From: Nocardioidaceae bacterium
GTDB lineage: Bacteria; Actinomycetota; Actinomycetes; Propionibacteriales; Nocardioidaceae
Length of the DNA: 46,090 bases
Reading direction: 5' to 3'
Assembly: GCA_029266455.1 (NCBI GenBank)
Contig: JAQSWV010000016.1
Coordinates: 1 to 46,090 of the forward strand
Positions 27,969-42,105 of this stretch are shown here, one piece after another. The notes under the pieces were generated by a model. That model did no database searches. It saw only the letters and a program-made list of their open reading frames with translations, and was not told the origin of the DNA. Each line of letters starts with the position of its first letter. Position 1 is the first letter of the stretch. The position numbers were made by a program, and so were the translations under genes.

Positions 27969-29159
27969 TCAGTCGAGCGGCTCCACCAGCAGGGCCGTTC
28001 CCCGGCCCTCGACCCGGGTGAGCACCAGCGTCGCCACGACCGACCCTGACAGCCCGAGCCGTCGACGCAGCTGCTCGGGCACCACGTCCACTCCGCGCTT
28101 CTTGATCGTCAGCGTCCCCACGTCCCGCGCGCGCAGTGCCGCGCGCAGCGCTCGCTCGCGGTACGGGAGGACCTCGACGACCCGGTACGCACGGGCCAGC
28201 GGGGTGGCGACGAGCCGGTCGGAGGTGACGTACGCAAGATGCTCGTCGACCAGCCGGCCGCCCACCAGGGTGGCGACCGCCGTGACCAGGCCGGCGCGGG
28301 TGACGGCGTCGTCGGGCTCGTACAGGTGCTCGAGCAGCGGCCCCGCCGGCAGCGGCCCGGGGTCGTCCACATCAGTGAGCGTGGTGCCGTCGGGAAGCAC
28401 CGTGGCCCGGCGCCGCGCGGTGGCGAGCGGTGGCCCCCATAGGGCGGCCTCGACCAGGTCGCCGCCGTCGCTGACCCACTCGGCCTCCACCCGCGGGGGC
28501 ACCATCGCGTGGGGGAGGCCGGGTGCCGTCTTGACGACCACGTGTCGGGCGGGCTCCGCGGTCAGCAGCGACTGCACGAACGTCCACGGCGGCGACCACG
28601 CAGCGGGGTCGAAGCTGCGGCCGGCGCCTCCGCGGCGGGCGGGGTCGACGAACACGGCGTCGTAGGCCGAGAGGTCGACGTCGAGGGCATCCGCGACGAG
28701 GACCTGGCCCGGCAGCGCCAGGGCAGCGAGGTTGGCTCGGGCCATCGCCACCCGGGCCGGGTCGCGGTCCACCCCGGTGACCCGCAGCCCGGCGCGGGCC
28801 ATGGCCACCATGTCGGCGCCGATCCCGCAGCCGAGATCGACGACCGTGGCGGCGTCGGAGTGGGCGAGCCTCGCGGCACGGTGCGACGCCACCGTGAAGC
28901 GGGTCGCCTGCTCCAGGCCGGTCCGGTCGAGCAGCAGGTGCGGGGCGTCGGCACCGAGCTTGGCCGTGGCACGCTGCCGTAGCGCGACCAGCGTGGTGGC
29001 CGCAGCGACCAGGCGCGCGTCGTGGGAGCGGCGCAGCCGCGACGCCCGCGCCAGCCCCGGCGCGCCGACGAGCTCACTCGGCGGCAGGCCGGCGAGCTCG
29101 GCCAGCAGGCGCCGTGCGGCCGGAGTGGTCAGGCTGCGCACCGTCGCCGCGTCCACCAC
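27969..29159 (-). CDS. Class I SAM methyltransferase with THUMP-like C-terminus
   Basis: A 396-residue protein found widely in actinobacteria, of uncertain substrate, probably an RNA. The central methyltransferase domain has [27 protein letters not shown] and the catalytic-region FVDPARR. The C-terminal part (about 310-396) with [19 protein letters not shown] matches the THUMP-like domain described for this family. I chose GTG at 29159, since the open frame above runs into the CIRCE element. The start is 6 bp from CIRCE-1, divergent from groES, so HrcA could influence it too. Confidence 0.82.
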   Translation of the reverse strand: MVDAATVRSLTTPAARRLLAELAGLPPSELVGAPGLARASRLRRSHDARLVAAATTLVALRQRATAKLGADAPHLLLDRTGLEQATRFTVASHRAARLAHSDAATVVDLGCGIGADMVAMARAGLRVTGVDRDPARVAMARANLAALALPGQVLVADALDVDLSAYDAVFVDPARRGGAGRSFDPAAWSPPWTFVQSLLTAEPARHVVVKTAPGLPHAMVPPRVEAEWVSDGGDLVEAALWGPPLATARRRATVLPDGTTLTDVDDPGPLPAGPLLEHLYEPDDAVTRAGLVTAVATLVGGRLVDEHLAYVTSDRLVATPLARAYRVVEVLPYRERALRAALRARDVGTLTIKKRGVDVVPEQLRRRLGLSGSVVATLVLTRVEGRGTALLVEPLD

Positions 29160-29165
29160 TCGATC

Positions 29166-29192
29166 CTGGCACTCGGGTTGACCGAGTGCTAA
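29166..29192 (+). promoter_or_regulatory. CIRCE operator 1 (HrcA site)
   Basis: CTGGCACTC (29166-29174), a 9-nt spacer, then GAGTGCTAA (29184-29192). The right arm is a perfect match to the CIRCE consensus, and the left arm matches at 7 of 9. HrcA binds this element to repress chaperonin genes. The -35 box of groES lies in its spacer. Confidence 0.85.
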
Positions 29193-29206
29193 CAGCGGCC
29201 TATGGT
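29178..29206 (+). promoter_or_regulatory. Sigma-70 promoter of groES-groEL
   Basis: TTGACC (29178-29183) and TATGGT (29201-29206) are spaced by 17 nt, a strong vegetative promoter. Transcription would start near 29213, at the beginning of the second CIRCE element. The 5' leader would be about 118 nt. Confidence 0.75.
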
Positions 29207-29211
29207 CGGCG

Positions 29212-29238
29212 TTGGCACTCTCCTCGTGGGATTGCCAA
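29212..29238 (+). promoter_or_regulatory. CIRCE-like operator 2
   Basis: TTGGCACTC (29212-29220), a 9-nt spacer, then GATTGCCAA (29230-29238). It keeps the 9-9-9 architecture and most consensus bases; the arms pair except at one position. Two CIRCE copies upstream of groES are common in actinobacteria. It overlaps the predicted transcription start. Confidence 0.7.
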
Positions 29239-29330
29239 CGGCTTGGTCGTACGACCCCCGCGACGGCGTCCGACCCGGCCACCCGAACTGCCCCATACGT
29301 CTACTTCCCCCGAAAGGGAGGGTCGGCACA

Positions 29331-29630
29331 GTGTCGATCACCATCAAGCCGCTCGAGGACCGCATCGTGGTCCGGGCCCTGGACGCGGAGCAGACCACCG
29401 CTTCCGGCCTGGTCATCCCGGACACCGCCAAGGAGAAGCCGCAGGAGGGCGAGGTTCTCGCCGTCGGCCCTGGCCGCTTCACCGAGGACGGGGACAAGCG
29501 CGTCCCCCTGGACATCAGCACCGGCGACGTCGTCGTCTTCAGCAAGTACGGCGGCACCGAGGTCAAGTACAACGGCGAGGAGTACCTCATCCTCTCCGCA
29601 CGTGACGTTCTCGCCGTCGTCGACAAGTGA
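29331..29630 (+). CDS. groES: Co-chaperonin GroES
   Basis: Forms the heptameric lid of the GroEL chamber. The 99-residue product begins [20 protein letters not shown] and has the mobile loop ([20 protein letters not shown]) and the [15 protein letters not shown]-terminal strand region. GTG start follows AAGGGAGG (29314-29321) at 9 nt. The longer frame starting at 29202 covers the leader and is not coding. It is first in groES-groEL under HrcA-type control. Confidence 0.97.
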   Translation: MSITIKPLEDRIVVRALDAEQTTASGLVIPDTAKEKPQEGEVLAVGPGRFTEDGDKRVPLDISTGDVVVFSKYGGTEVKYNGEEYLILSARDVLAVVDK

Positions 29631-31346
<1,716 letters not shown>

Positions 31347-31400
31347 TCCGACCGACCCGGCACGGCCCTGGAGTTTTCGCAGGGTCGGCTGCGAAACTGA

Positions 31401-31432
31401 CACTGCCCCGGCGCTGCAGCGCCGGGGCAGTG
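31401..31432. terminator. Bidirectional terminator, 32-bp perfect palindrome
   Basis: CACTGCCCCGGCGCTG and its exact reverse complement form an uninterrupted 32-bp palindrome between convergent groEL and terC. The stem is GC-rich; only a short T-rich tail (CTCGTTTC) follows on the plus strand. It can act on both strands. Confidence 0.75.
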
Positions 31433-31493
31433 CTCGTTTCGCTGGGGTAGTGCTCGCCGTGGACACCCCGCCCGACGCGGGGCCGCCGGGTCG

Positions 31494-32504
31494 CTACACC
31501 GGCGAGGACTGCTGGTCCGACCGCTCCTGGCGTCGGCTCGCCACCAGACTGGTGGTGGTGGTGATGACCAGGACGGCCACGATGACACCCAGCGAGAGCA
31601 GGGTGGGGATCTCCGGCACCGACGGCCACTGCATGTGTGCCCAGTGCAGGGCCAGCTTGGCGCCGATGAACCCCAGAATGACCGCCAGCCCGTAGCCCAG
31701 GTGCACGAGCTTGCTCAGTGCGCCTTCCAGCACGAAGTACAGGGCGCGGAGCCCGAGCAGAGCGAAGGCGTTCGTGGCGAAGACCAGGAACGGGTCACCG
31801 GTGATGCCGTACACCGCCGGGACGGAGTCCACCGCGAACACCACGTCGGTGGCCAGGACCGCGACCACGACGAGCGCGAACGGGGTCAGCGCGCGCCGTC
31901 CGCCGATGCGACTCGTCATCCGCGTGCCCTCATAGGTCTCGGTCACCGGCAGGAAGCGGCGAACGAACCGGACGCTCCGGATCTGGTCGACCTCGACGTG
32001 GTGAGCGGCCCCCGTGAGAGCGTCGCGGAGAAGCTTGACGGCCGTGACGACCAGCACCAGCCCGAACACCAGGAACATCCAGTCGAAACGGGTCAGGGCC
32101 GCGGCCCCGAGGGCGATGAAGATGCCGCGCAGGACGAGCGCGCCGACGATCCCGTACAGCAGCACCCGCTGCTGAAGGGCCTTGGGCACGGCGAAGGCGC
32201 CCAGCAGGAGCATGAACACGAACAGGTTGTCGACGCTCAGGGACTTCTCGACCAGGTAGCCGGTGATGTACTCCAGGCCACGCTGGTCACCGAAGCGCTG
32301 CCAGATGTACACACCGAAGGCGAGCGGCAGCGCGACGTAGAAGGCCGACCACCCCACCGCCTCCTTCATCGTCACCTCGTGCGGGCGCCGCGTGAGCAGG
32401 AAGTCGAGCGCCAGGAGCGCGACCACTGCTCCGAGCGTGACGGTCCACAAGGTCGGGGTTCCGACGGAGTCAAGGGCAGGGGGTGCGGCAGCGAGCAAGG
32501 ACAT
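31494..32504 (-). CDS. TerC/Alx-family membrane protein (probable metal exporter)
   Basis: A 336-residue integral membrane protein with about nine hydrophobic segments. The two TerC signatures are present: EKSLSVDNLFVFMLL and ATDVVFAVDSVPAVYGIT, both with conserved acidic residues in membrane segments. Alx and related TerC proteins are linked to Mn2+ export and to metalation of exported enzymes. The upstream yybP-ykoY riboswitch supports Mn2+ as its signal. ATG follows GAGGAG, 5 nt away. It is downstream of the lctP-type gene but separated by the riboswitch. Confidence 0.9.
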   Translation of the reverse strand: MSLLAAAPPALDSVGTPTLWTVTLGAVVALLALDFLLTRRPHEVTMKEAVGWSAFYVALPLAFGVYIWQRFGDQRGLEYITGYLVEKSLSVDNLFVFMLLLGAFAVPKALQQRVLLYGIVGALVLRGIFIALGAAALTRFDWMFLVFGLVLVVTAVKLLRDALTGAAHHVEVDQIRSVRFVRRFLPVTETYEGTRMTSRIGGRRALTPFALVVVAVLATDVVFAVDSVPAVYGITGDPFLVFATNAFALLGLRALYFVLEGALSKLVHLGYGLAVILGFIGAKLALHWAHMQWPSVPEIPTLLSLGVIVAVLVITTTTSLVASRRQERSDQQSSPV

Positions 32505-32510
32505 GTCGTC

Positions 32511-32629
32511 TCCTCAGAGCGGTTCTCCGCGTCTGAGGTCTCCTTCGCCCATCATCGGGCGCCCGCCCGGGGCCGCCATCGGGCGGCCGTAGTGACCGGG
32601 TCGGAACTCGGGAAGTACTCCCCTCAGGG
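32511..32629 (-). ncRNA. yybP-ykoY (Mn2+) riboswitch with SD-sequestering platform
   Basis: On the minus strand the leader has CTGAGGGGAGTA (with the conserved GGGGAGTA of this class, near 32616-32627), CGGTCACTACGG, two internal hairpins (GGCCGCC/GGCGGCC and CGCCC/GGGCG), and GGAGACCTCAG. CTGAGG and CCTCAG form P1. The same CCTCAGA (32532-32538) can instead pair with TCTGAGG (32512-32518), which overlaps the terC Shine-Dalgarno. Metal binding would stabilise P1 and free the ribosome site, i.e. a translational ON switch. Recognition is by motif only. Confidence 0.8.
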
Positions 32630-32648
32630 GCAAGTTTACCCGGCGTGG

Positions 32649-34367
32649 CTACGGCAGCATCCACTCCAGGACGTTGGTCTGGAGCCACACGAGCAGGCAC
32701 ATGACGACGAGCAGCCCGAGGCTCCAGCCGACCACCTTTCGGAAGAGGTCGCCCTCGCGACCGGCCATGCCGACCGCAGCCGCGGCGATGGCGAGGTTCT
32801 GCGGCGAGATCATCTTGCCGAGCACGCCACCCGAGGAGTTCGACGCGGCCATCAGCGCCGGGTCGAGGCCGGCACCCTGCGCTGCCGTGACCTGCAGCGC
32901 GCCGAACAGGGAGTTCGCCGACGTGTCCGACCCCGTCACGGCCACCCCCAGCCAGCCGAGAACCGGGGACAGGATCGCGAACGCCTTGCCCGCCTCGGCC
33001 ATCCAGTTGCCGAGCGACGCGGTCTGCCCGGAGTTGTTCATGACGTACGCGAGAGCCAGCACCGCCATCACCGTCACGATCGCGGTCGCGAGCTGGGCCC
33101 AGGTCTTGGCGTACGCCGCCATGGCTCTCGCGGGCGACACGCCGATGACCGGCATCGTGATCAGGCCGGCGATGATCATCAGCGTCCCGGCCGCGCCCAG
33201 CCAGTTGAACGTGAACGGCGGCGGCTCCGCGCCGCTGGCGCTGACCAGGTCGAGGCCCGGCCACGCGAACAGGTAGGTGAACGGCTCTGCTGCCAGCGCA
33301 TCCTTGATCGCCGGGATCTGCACGATGCTGAAGATGATGATGATGATCAGGTACGGCGCGTACGCCTTGAAGACCTCGGCCGGGGCGTCATGCGTGGTGT
33401 CGCCGGCCCCGGTCGTCGTCGCCGTGGTCGTGCCCGCGGCCTGGGTGCCCGAGCCTCCCGGGCTGGTCCTGGACGGGTCGCCCCCCGCGGCCACGTGCTC
33501 GTCACCGCCCTCGGTGTAGTGCTCCGACGGTGACCACACGCGCACCAGCAGGACCGTGGCCAGGGCCCCGGCGAGGGCCGCGACGATGTCGGTGAGCTGC
33601 ACCGAGAAGTACGTGGCCGTCAGCCACTGCGCGATGGCGAACGCCGCCCCGCAGACGATCGCGGGCAGCCACGTCTGCCGGACGCCGCGCACGCCGTCGA
33701 TGATGAAGACCAGGATCAGGGGGACGAACAACGCCAGCACCGGTGTCTGGTGGCCGACCAGGGCACCCAGGTTCTCCACCGAGAAGGCGTCCCGCTGCTC
33801 CTCGGGGACCACCGCCTGGGTGACCGACGCCAGCGTGACGATGGGGATGGCCAGCGCGCCGAACGCGACCGGGGCGGTGTTGGCGACCAGCGCCAGCGTG
33901 GCGGCCTTGAGCGGCTTGAAGCCGAGGGCGATCAGCATGACGCTGCTGATCGCCACCGGTGTGCCGAAGCCGGCCAGCGCCTCGAGCAGCGCGCCGAAGC
34001 AGAAGGCGATGATGATCGCCTGGACCCGCATGTCGTCGCTGATCGTCGCGAACGAGCGCCGCAGCACGTCGAAGTGACCGGTCTCGACGGTGAGGTTGTA
34101 GACCCAGATCGCGTTGATGACGATCCACAGGATCGGGAAGAAGCCGAAGACCGCGCCCCACGAGGCGACCAGGAGGGCCTGGTCGACGGGCATGGAGTAG
34201 GCCGCGATCGCGATCACGATGGACACGCCGAGCGCGGCCAGCCCGGCGATCCAGGCGGCCAGGCGCAGCGCCCCCAGCAGCACGAAGAGAGTGACAAGAG
34301 GTATCGCGGCTATCAGGGCGGTCGCGGTCAGCGAGCCTCCCACTGCGTTGATGTCCGGCTGGAACAT
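32649..34367 (-). CDS. L-lactate/glycolate permease (LctP family)
   Basis: A 572-residue protein with about 12-14 membrane segments, of the LctP/LldP/GlcA family that takes up lactate or glycolate with protons. Family features include FGALLEALAGFGTPVAISSVML and the C-terminal SPQNLAIAAAAVGM. A low-complexity Gly/Thr-rich loop (about 290-325) is an unusual insertion in a cytoplasmic or periplasmic loop. GAGGGGA precedes the ATG. It is last in aceB-glcD-glcE-glcF-permease, 75 nt after glcF, so glycolate is a likely substrate; lactate cannot be excluded. Confidence 0.88.
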   Translation of the reverse strand: MFQPDINAVGGSLTATALIAAIPLVTLFVLLGALRLAAWIAGLAALGVSIVIAIAAYSMPVDQALLVASWGAVFGFFPILWIVINAIWVYNLTVETGHFDVLRRSFATISDDMRVQAIIIAFCFGALLEALAGFGTPVAISSVMLIALGFKPLKAATLALVANTAPVAFGALAIPIVTLASVTQAVVPEEQRDAFSVENLGALVGHQTPVLALFVPLILVFIIDGVRGVRQTWLPAIVCGAAFAIAQWLTATYFSVQLTDIVAALAGALATVLLVRVWSPSEHYTEGGDEHVAAGGDPSRTSPGGSGTQAAGTTTATTTGAGDTTHDAPAEVFKAYAPYLIIIIIFSIVQIPAIKDALAAEPFTYLFAWPGLDLVSASGAEPPPFTFNWLGAAGTLMIIAGLITMPVIGVSPARAMAAYAKTWAQLATAIVTVMAVLALAYVMNNSGQTASLGNWMAEAGKAFAILSPVLGWLGVAVTGSDTSANSLFGALQVTAAQGAGLDPALMAASNSSGGVLGKMISPQNLAIAAAAVGMAGREGDLFRKVVGWSLGLLVVMCLLVWLQTNVLEWMLP

Positions 34368-34442
34368 GGCGTCGGTCCCCTCGGCGTGTCGGAGCGCGGC
34401 GTGCTCGGCGGGTCAGCGGGCGGTGGGCAGCGTACGGCGAGA

Positions 34443-35789
34443 TCAGCGGTCGGTGAGGGATGTCGAGGGGTGTCCGGCGATGGAGGCGTCGAGCACCTCC
34501 ACGGTGTGAGCGGTCGACATCGAGGTGCCGGCCCGGCCCAGAGCCGAGCTGATCTGCAGCAGGCAGCCGGGGTTGGCCGTCACCAGCAGGTCGGCACCGG
34601 TGGCCGCGACGTGCTCGGCCTTGCGGTCGCCCAACTGCCGTGCCGGGCGCGGGTTGAGCAGGTTGTAGACGCCGGCGCTGCCGCAGCACATCCCGCCCTC
34701 GCCGATCTCCATGACCGTGAGCTCGGGGATCGCGTTCAGCAGGTCGCGCGGGGGTGTGCGGACACCCTGGGCGTGCGCGAGGTGGCAGGCGTCGTGGTAC
34801 GCCACGGTCACCGGCAACGCGTGGCGGGTGGCCACCGGGCCGAGCTCGACGAGCAGCTCGGTGATGTCACGGACCTTCGCCGCGAACCCGGCGGCCGCCT
34901 CGGCGTAGCGCGGGTCGTCGGCCAGCAGCTCGGCGTACTCTTTCATCGACGAGCCGCAACCGGCCGAGTTGACCACCACCCACTCGACGCCGGCATCCGC
35001 GAAGCTGTCCAGCAGCCGCCGGGCGAACCTCTGTGCCTCGGCCTTCCGGCCGCTGTGCACGCTGAGCGCCCCGCAGCAGCCCTGGCTCTGCGGGACCACG
35101 ACGTCGCAGCCCTCGGCCGCGAGCACCCGCGCGGTTGCGTCGTTGACCCCGGGGAAGAACTCCCGCTGCACGCATCCGGTCAGCATGCCCACGACGGCGC
35201 GGCGTGTCCCTTGTGCCGGGACCCGCTCGGGCAGGCTCGTGCGCGAACGGATCGTGGGTGCGACCCCCTCCATGGTCTGCAGCGTGTTCGGGAGCCGCTC
35301 GAGCAGGCCGCTGCGCCGGAGCAGCCGCTGCAGGCCGCTGCGCTGGTACACCGCGAGCGGGCCCCGCATCACCCGAAGCCGCCGGGGGTAGGGGAACAGC
35401 GCGAAGATCGCCTCCCGCAGCGCCCGCTGACCGCGCGGCCGCTGGTGGGTCGTCTCCACCTCGGCCCGGGCCCGCTCGATGATCTGGTCGTACTTGACCC
35501 CCGACGGGCATGCCGTCACGCAGGCCATGCATCCCAGGCAGGCGTCCAGATGTCCCACCGTCGACTCAGGGAGCTGGCCGCTGCGGGCGGCCTGCTCCAC
35601 CAGGTGGATGCGGCCCCGGGGTGAGTCCATCTCCTCGCCCCACAGCGAGTACGTCGGGCACGTCGGCAGGCAGAAGCCGCAGTGCACGCAGTCGCCGAGC
35701 ATCCGGTCGAGCTCGTCGCTCGTCTGGAACGGCGCGGGCGCGAAGGCGTCGTCGTTGGTCTCGAGCGGCGGGTTGTGCTGGGTGACCAT
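34443..35789 (-). CDS. glcF: Glycolate oxidase iron-sulfur subunit
   Basis: Carries electrons from the flavin subunits GlcD/GlcE to the respiratory chain. The 448-residue product has two 4Fe-4S motifs of ferredoxin type: CVHCGFCLPTCPTY and CLGCMACVTACPSG. Two CCG domains follow, with SQGCCGALSVHSG, YHDACHLAHAQG and GGMCCGSAG. ATG at 35789 is 4 nt downstream of the glcE stop. The same architecture occurs in LutA/GlpC; the flanking glcD and glcE make GlcF the best call. Confidence 0.93.
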   Translation of the reverse strand: MVTQHNPPLETNDDAFAPAPFQTSDELDRMLGDCVHCGFCLPTCPTYSLWGEEMDSPRGRIHLVEQAARSGQLPESTVGHLDACLGCMACVTACPSGVKYDQIIERARAEVETTHQRPRGQRALREAIFALFPYPRRLRVMRGPLAVYQRSGLQRLLRRSGLLERLPNTLQTMEGVAPTIRSRTSLPERVPAQGTRRAVVGMLTGCVQREFFPGVNDATARVLAAEGCDVVVPQSQGCCGALSVHSGRKAEAQRFARRLLDSFADAGVEWVVVNSAGCGSSMKEYAELLADDPRYAEAAAGFAAKVRDITELLVELGPVATRHALPVTVAYHDACHLAHAQGVRTPPRDLLNAIPELTVMEIGEGGMCCGSAGVYNLLNPRPARQLGDRKAEHVAATGADLLVTANPGCLLQISSALGRAGTSMSTAHTVEVLDASIAGHPSTSLTDR

Positions 35790-35793
35790 CGGT

Positions 35794-37047
35794 TCAGATC
35801 CCTCCGACGAAGCGGCCCGGCGCGAACCGGTGATCGGGGTCGAACTCGTCCTTGACCCGGCGCATCAGGTCCAACCCACCGACGGGGCCCCACGAGTCCA
35901 CGTGCGCCCGCACGTCGTCCGGTGCCTGCAGCACCACGGCACTGCCGCCGGTGGCGGCTGCCCGGAGCCGCTCGACCGCCGCCGCAACGTCCGCGACGGA
36001 CTCGCCGGACAGAACCGCCATCAGTACGCCGGATCCCCCGCTGCCTTGCACCCGGCACCTGACCTGCTGACCCTGCTCGACGTCGCGGGCGGCGGCGAGC
36101 ACGGCGGTCACACCGGTCAGCGGCACGGCGACCTTGACCACGACGTCGGCCGGCTCGGCGTCGATCCTGGCCAGGTCCGCGGTCGCGACGTCGGCTACCT
36201 GGGCCTCCTGACCGAGCAGCCCCGCCGCCGCGTCGGAGCGGGCCGCGACGCCACGCTGCGTGCCCTCGAGCAGGACCAGGACGTCTGCCTCGTCGGCACC
36301 GGCCTCCCGCCGCACCTCCACCGCGCTGGGGGCGAGCTGCGACCCGGTCAGCGCCAGCGCGGCCGACGCCGCCTCGGGCAGTGGCAGGGTGCTGCGCATC
36401 CATCGGGACTCGGGGGGCAGCGGGTGCAGCCGCACCACCAGCCGGGTCACGAGGCCCAGCGTGCCGTAGGCACCGCCCAGCAGCTTGGCGATGTCGTAGC
36501 CGGCCACGTTCTTCACGACCTTGCCGCCGGCCTTGGCGACCACGCCGTCGGGTCGCACCATCGTGATGCCCAGCACCAGGTCGCGCGGTGTCCCGTACAG
36601 CAGCCGGCGAGGGCCGCTGCGGGTGGTCGCCATCGCTCCGGCGACGCTGGAGCCGGGCACCGGCTGGTCCAGCGCGAGCTGCTGGCCGTGCCGGCCCGCC
36701 TCGGCGTTCAGGGCGTCGATCGTGGTGCCGGCGTCGACCACACACACCAGGTCGCCCGCGACGTGCTCGACCACCTGGTCGAGCCGTTCGGTGCCGACGA
36801 CGAGGTCGACGCCGCGCGGCGGTACGCCCCAGTGCAGCGCGGTCCCGCGTCCCCGCACCACGACCTGCAGGCCGCGTGCGGCGGCCACCCGGAGCACGGC
36901 GGCTGCCTCGTCGGTGGAGCCGGGCGTGGCGACGTAGCGGGGCCGGACCCCGGCGACGGCATCACCCTCGCCGGCCTCCACCGCGGCGCCGCCGGCAGCG
37001 GTGGCGAGCTCGTCCAGAGCCGACCCGACGGACGCCGCCGTCGCCAT
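35794..37047 (-). CDS. glcE: Glycolate oxidase FAD-binding subunit GlcE
   Basis: Second FAD-binding subunit of glycolate oxidase. The 417-residue product has a PCMH-type FAD domain (about 20-195), with VVVRGRGTALHWG, DQPVPGSSVAGAMAT and KVVKNVAGYDIAKLLGGAYGTLG, and ends with DPDHRFAPGRFVGGI. ATG at 37047 shares its A with the glcD TGA (TGATG), so the genes are coupled. The open frame above this ATG overlaps glcD in another frame and is not coding. Confidence 0.9.
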   Translation of the reverse strand: MATAASVGSALDELATAAGGAAVEAGEGDAVAGVRPRYVATPGSTDEAAAVLRVAAARGLQVVVRGRGTALHWGVPPRGVDLVVGTERLDQVVEHVAGDLVCVVDAGTTIDALNAEAGRHGQQLALDQPVPGSSVAGAMATTRSGPRRLLYGTPRDLVLGITMVRPDGVVAKAGGKVVKNVAGYDIAKLLGGAYGTLGLVTRLVVRLHPLPPESRWMRSTLPLPEAASAALALTGSQLAPSAVEVRREAGADEADVLVLLEGTQRGVAARSDAAAGLLGQEAQVADVATADLARIDAEPADVVVKVAVPLTGVTAVLAAARDVEQGQQVRCRVQGSGGSGVLMAVLSGESVADVAAAVERLRAAATGGSAVVLQAPDDVRAHVDSWGPVGGLDLMRRVKDEFDPDHRFAPGRFVGGI

Positions 37048-38599
37048 CAGAAGACCTCCGCCAGACCGGCCTCCTGCAACGGGTGCGCTCCCTGCCTGCG
37101 ACCCGGTCGCTCGCCGCACAGCCGCGGCGTCGGGAAGACCTTCCCCGGATTGGACAGGTGGCGAGGGTCGAAGGCGCAGCGCAGCAGCTGCATGGTGTCC
37201 AGGTCGTCGGGCCCGAACATCTCGGCCATGTACGGCGCCTTGTCGGCCCCGACGCCGTGCTCGCCGGTGATGGAGCCGCCGTGCTCCAGGCACAGTCGCA
37301 GGATGCTGCCCGAGACCTCCTCGGCGCGTTCGGTCTCGCCGTCCTGGCCGGCGTCGAACAGCACCAGCGGGTGCAGGTTGCCGTCGCCGGCGTGGAAGAC
37401 GTTCGCGACCCGGATCCCGGCCTCGTCGGCCAGCTCGTCGATGCGGTGGAGCACCTCGGACAGAGCGGTCCGCGGGATGACGCCGTCCTGCACGATGTAG
37501 TCGGGGCTGATCCGCCCGACCGCGGCGAACGCGGACTTGCGGCCACGCCAGATGAGCGCCCGCTCGGTGTCGTCCTGCGCCTGCCGCACCTCGAAGGCGC
37601 CGGCCTCCTCGCAGTGCCGGAGGACCTCGTCGAGCTGCGCGTCGACCTCCGGAGCCGGTCCGTCGAGCTCGATGACCAGCACCGCGCGGGCCCCCTGAGG
37701 GTAGCCGCACTGCACGGCCTCCTCGGCGGCCTCGATGGCCAGCTGGTCCATCATCTCGATGGCGGCGGGCACGACACCCGCCCCGATGATCGCCGAGGTC
37801 GCGGTGCCGGCGTCGTCGGTGCTGCGGAACCCGGCCAGCAGCGTCGTGACCTTCTCCGGCAGGCGGGTGAGCCGGACCGTGACCTCGGTGACCACCCCGA
37901 GCGTGCCCTCCGACCCGACCACCGTCCCGAGCAGGTCATAGCCCGGCGAGTCGGGGGCGACGGTGCCGAGCGTCGACGGTTGCCCGTCCGGCGCGATCAT
38001 GTCGACCGCGAGCACATGGTTGGTGGTGAAGCCGTACTTGAGGCAGTGCGCACCGCCGGAGTTCTCCGCCACGTTGCCGCCGATCGAGCAGATCTGCTGG
38101 CTGCTCGGATCGGGGGCGTAGTAGTAGCCGTGCGGCTTGGCGGCCGCGGTCACGTCCAGGTTGATGACGCCGGGCTGCACGACGGCCCGCTGCGCCAGCG
38201 GGTCGACGTGCAGGATGTCGCGCATCTGGCTCAACACGATCAGCGCACCGTCGGCGACCGGCAGCGCCCCGCCCGACAGCCCGGTGCCCGATCCCCTGGC
38301 CACGAAGGGCACTCCCAGCTCGTGGCAGGTGGCCACCACCTCACGGACCTGCTCGGCGTTCGTGGTGAGAACGACGACCGCCGGCACCACCGAGTACGCC
38401 GCCAGGCCGTCGCACTCGTACGTCCTCCGCTGCGCCTCGTCGGTCAGCACCGACCGCTCGCCGAACGACTCGGTGAGGCGGCGGATCAGGGCGGCGACCG
38501 CTGCACCGTCGGCCCGGGCGTCGTCGGCGCCGGTCGGAGTGTCGTCGGGGCCGTGGCGCGCGGTGCTCTGCTCGGCCTGGTCGGACGTCGGGTGCGTCG

Positions 38600-38603
<4 letters not shown>
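37047..38603 (-). CDS. glcD: Glycolate oxidase subunit GlcD
   Basis: Flavin subunit that oxidises glycolate (or D-lactate) to glyoxylate (or pyruvate). The 518-residue product has the FAD PCMH domain with [36 protein letters not shown] and [12 protein letters not shown], and the FAD-oxidase C-terminal domain with [14 protein letters not shown] and [12 protein letters not shown]. The first 35 residues are a polar, non-conserved extension. The ATG overlaps the aceB stop as ATGA. The D-lactate dehydrogenase family is related, but the glcE and glcF partners support glycolate oxidase. Confidence 0.92.
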
Positions 38604-41955
<3,352 letters not shown>

Positions 41956-41962
41956 CCCGTCC

Positions 41963-42010
41963 GACGTCATACAACGCGCCGCTGGTGCGACTCCACCACG
42001 ATGACGCAGC
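41963..42010 (+). repeat. Dispersed palindromic repeat, copy B
   Basis: Begins GACGTCATACAACGCGCCG right after the guaB stop and ends ATGACGCAGC. The arms GTCAT and ATGAC bracket a GC-rich middle that differs most from the other copies. Copies B and C stand head to tail, 14 bp apart, between guaB and guaB3. Confidence 0.7.
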
Positions 42011-42024
42011 GGGCGCAGCGTCAC

Positions 42025-42070
42025 GACGTCATACAACGCGCCGGCGGTACGCCCCCGGCAGGATGACGTA
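42025..42070 (+). repeat. Dispersed palindromic repeat, copy C
   Basis: Begins GACGTCATACAACGCGCCG, continues GCGGTACGCCCCCGG, and ends ATGACGTA. It shares the CGGTACGCC core with copy A (minus strand, 7138-7186). The last arm lies about 22 bp upstream of the guaB3 -10 box. Confidence 0.7.
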
Positions 42071-42092
42071 CGCCCGCCTGGCGCATCCTCGT

Positions 42093-42098
42093 TAGGCT
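42093..42098 (+). promoter_or_regulatory. -10 box for a probable leaderless guaB3 mRNA
   Basis: TAGGCT (42093-42098) fits TANNNT and is followed by 7 nt and the ATG at 42106. No Shine-Dalgarno is present. Confidence 0.5.
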
Positions 42099-42105
42099 CT
42101 GTGGC

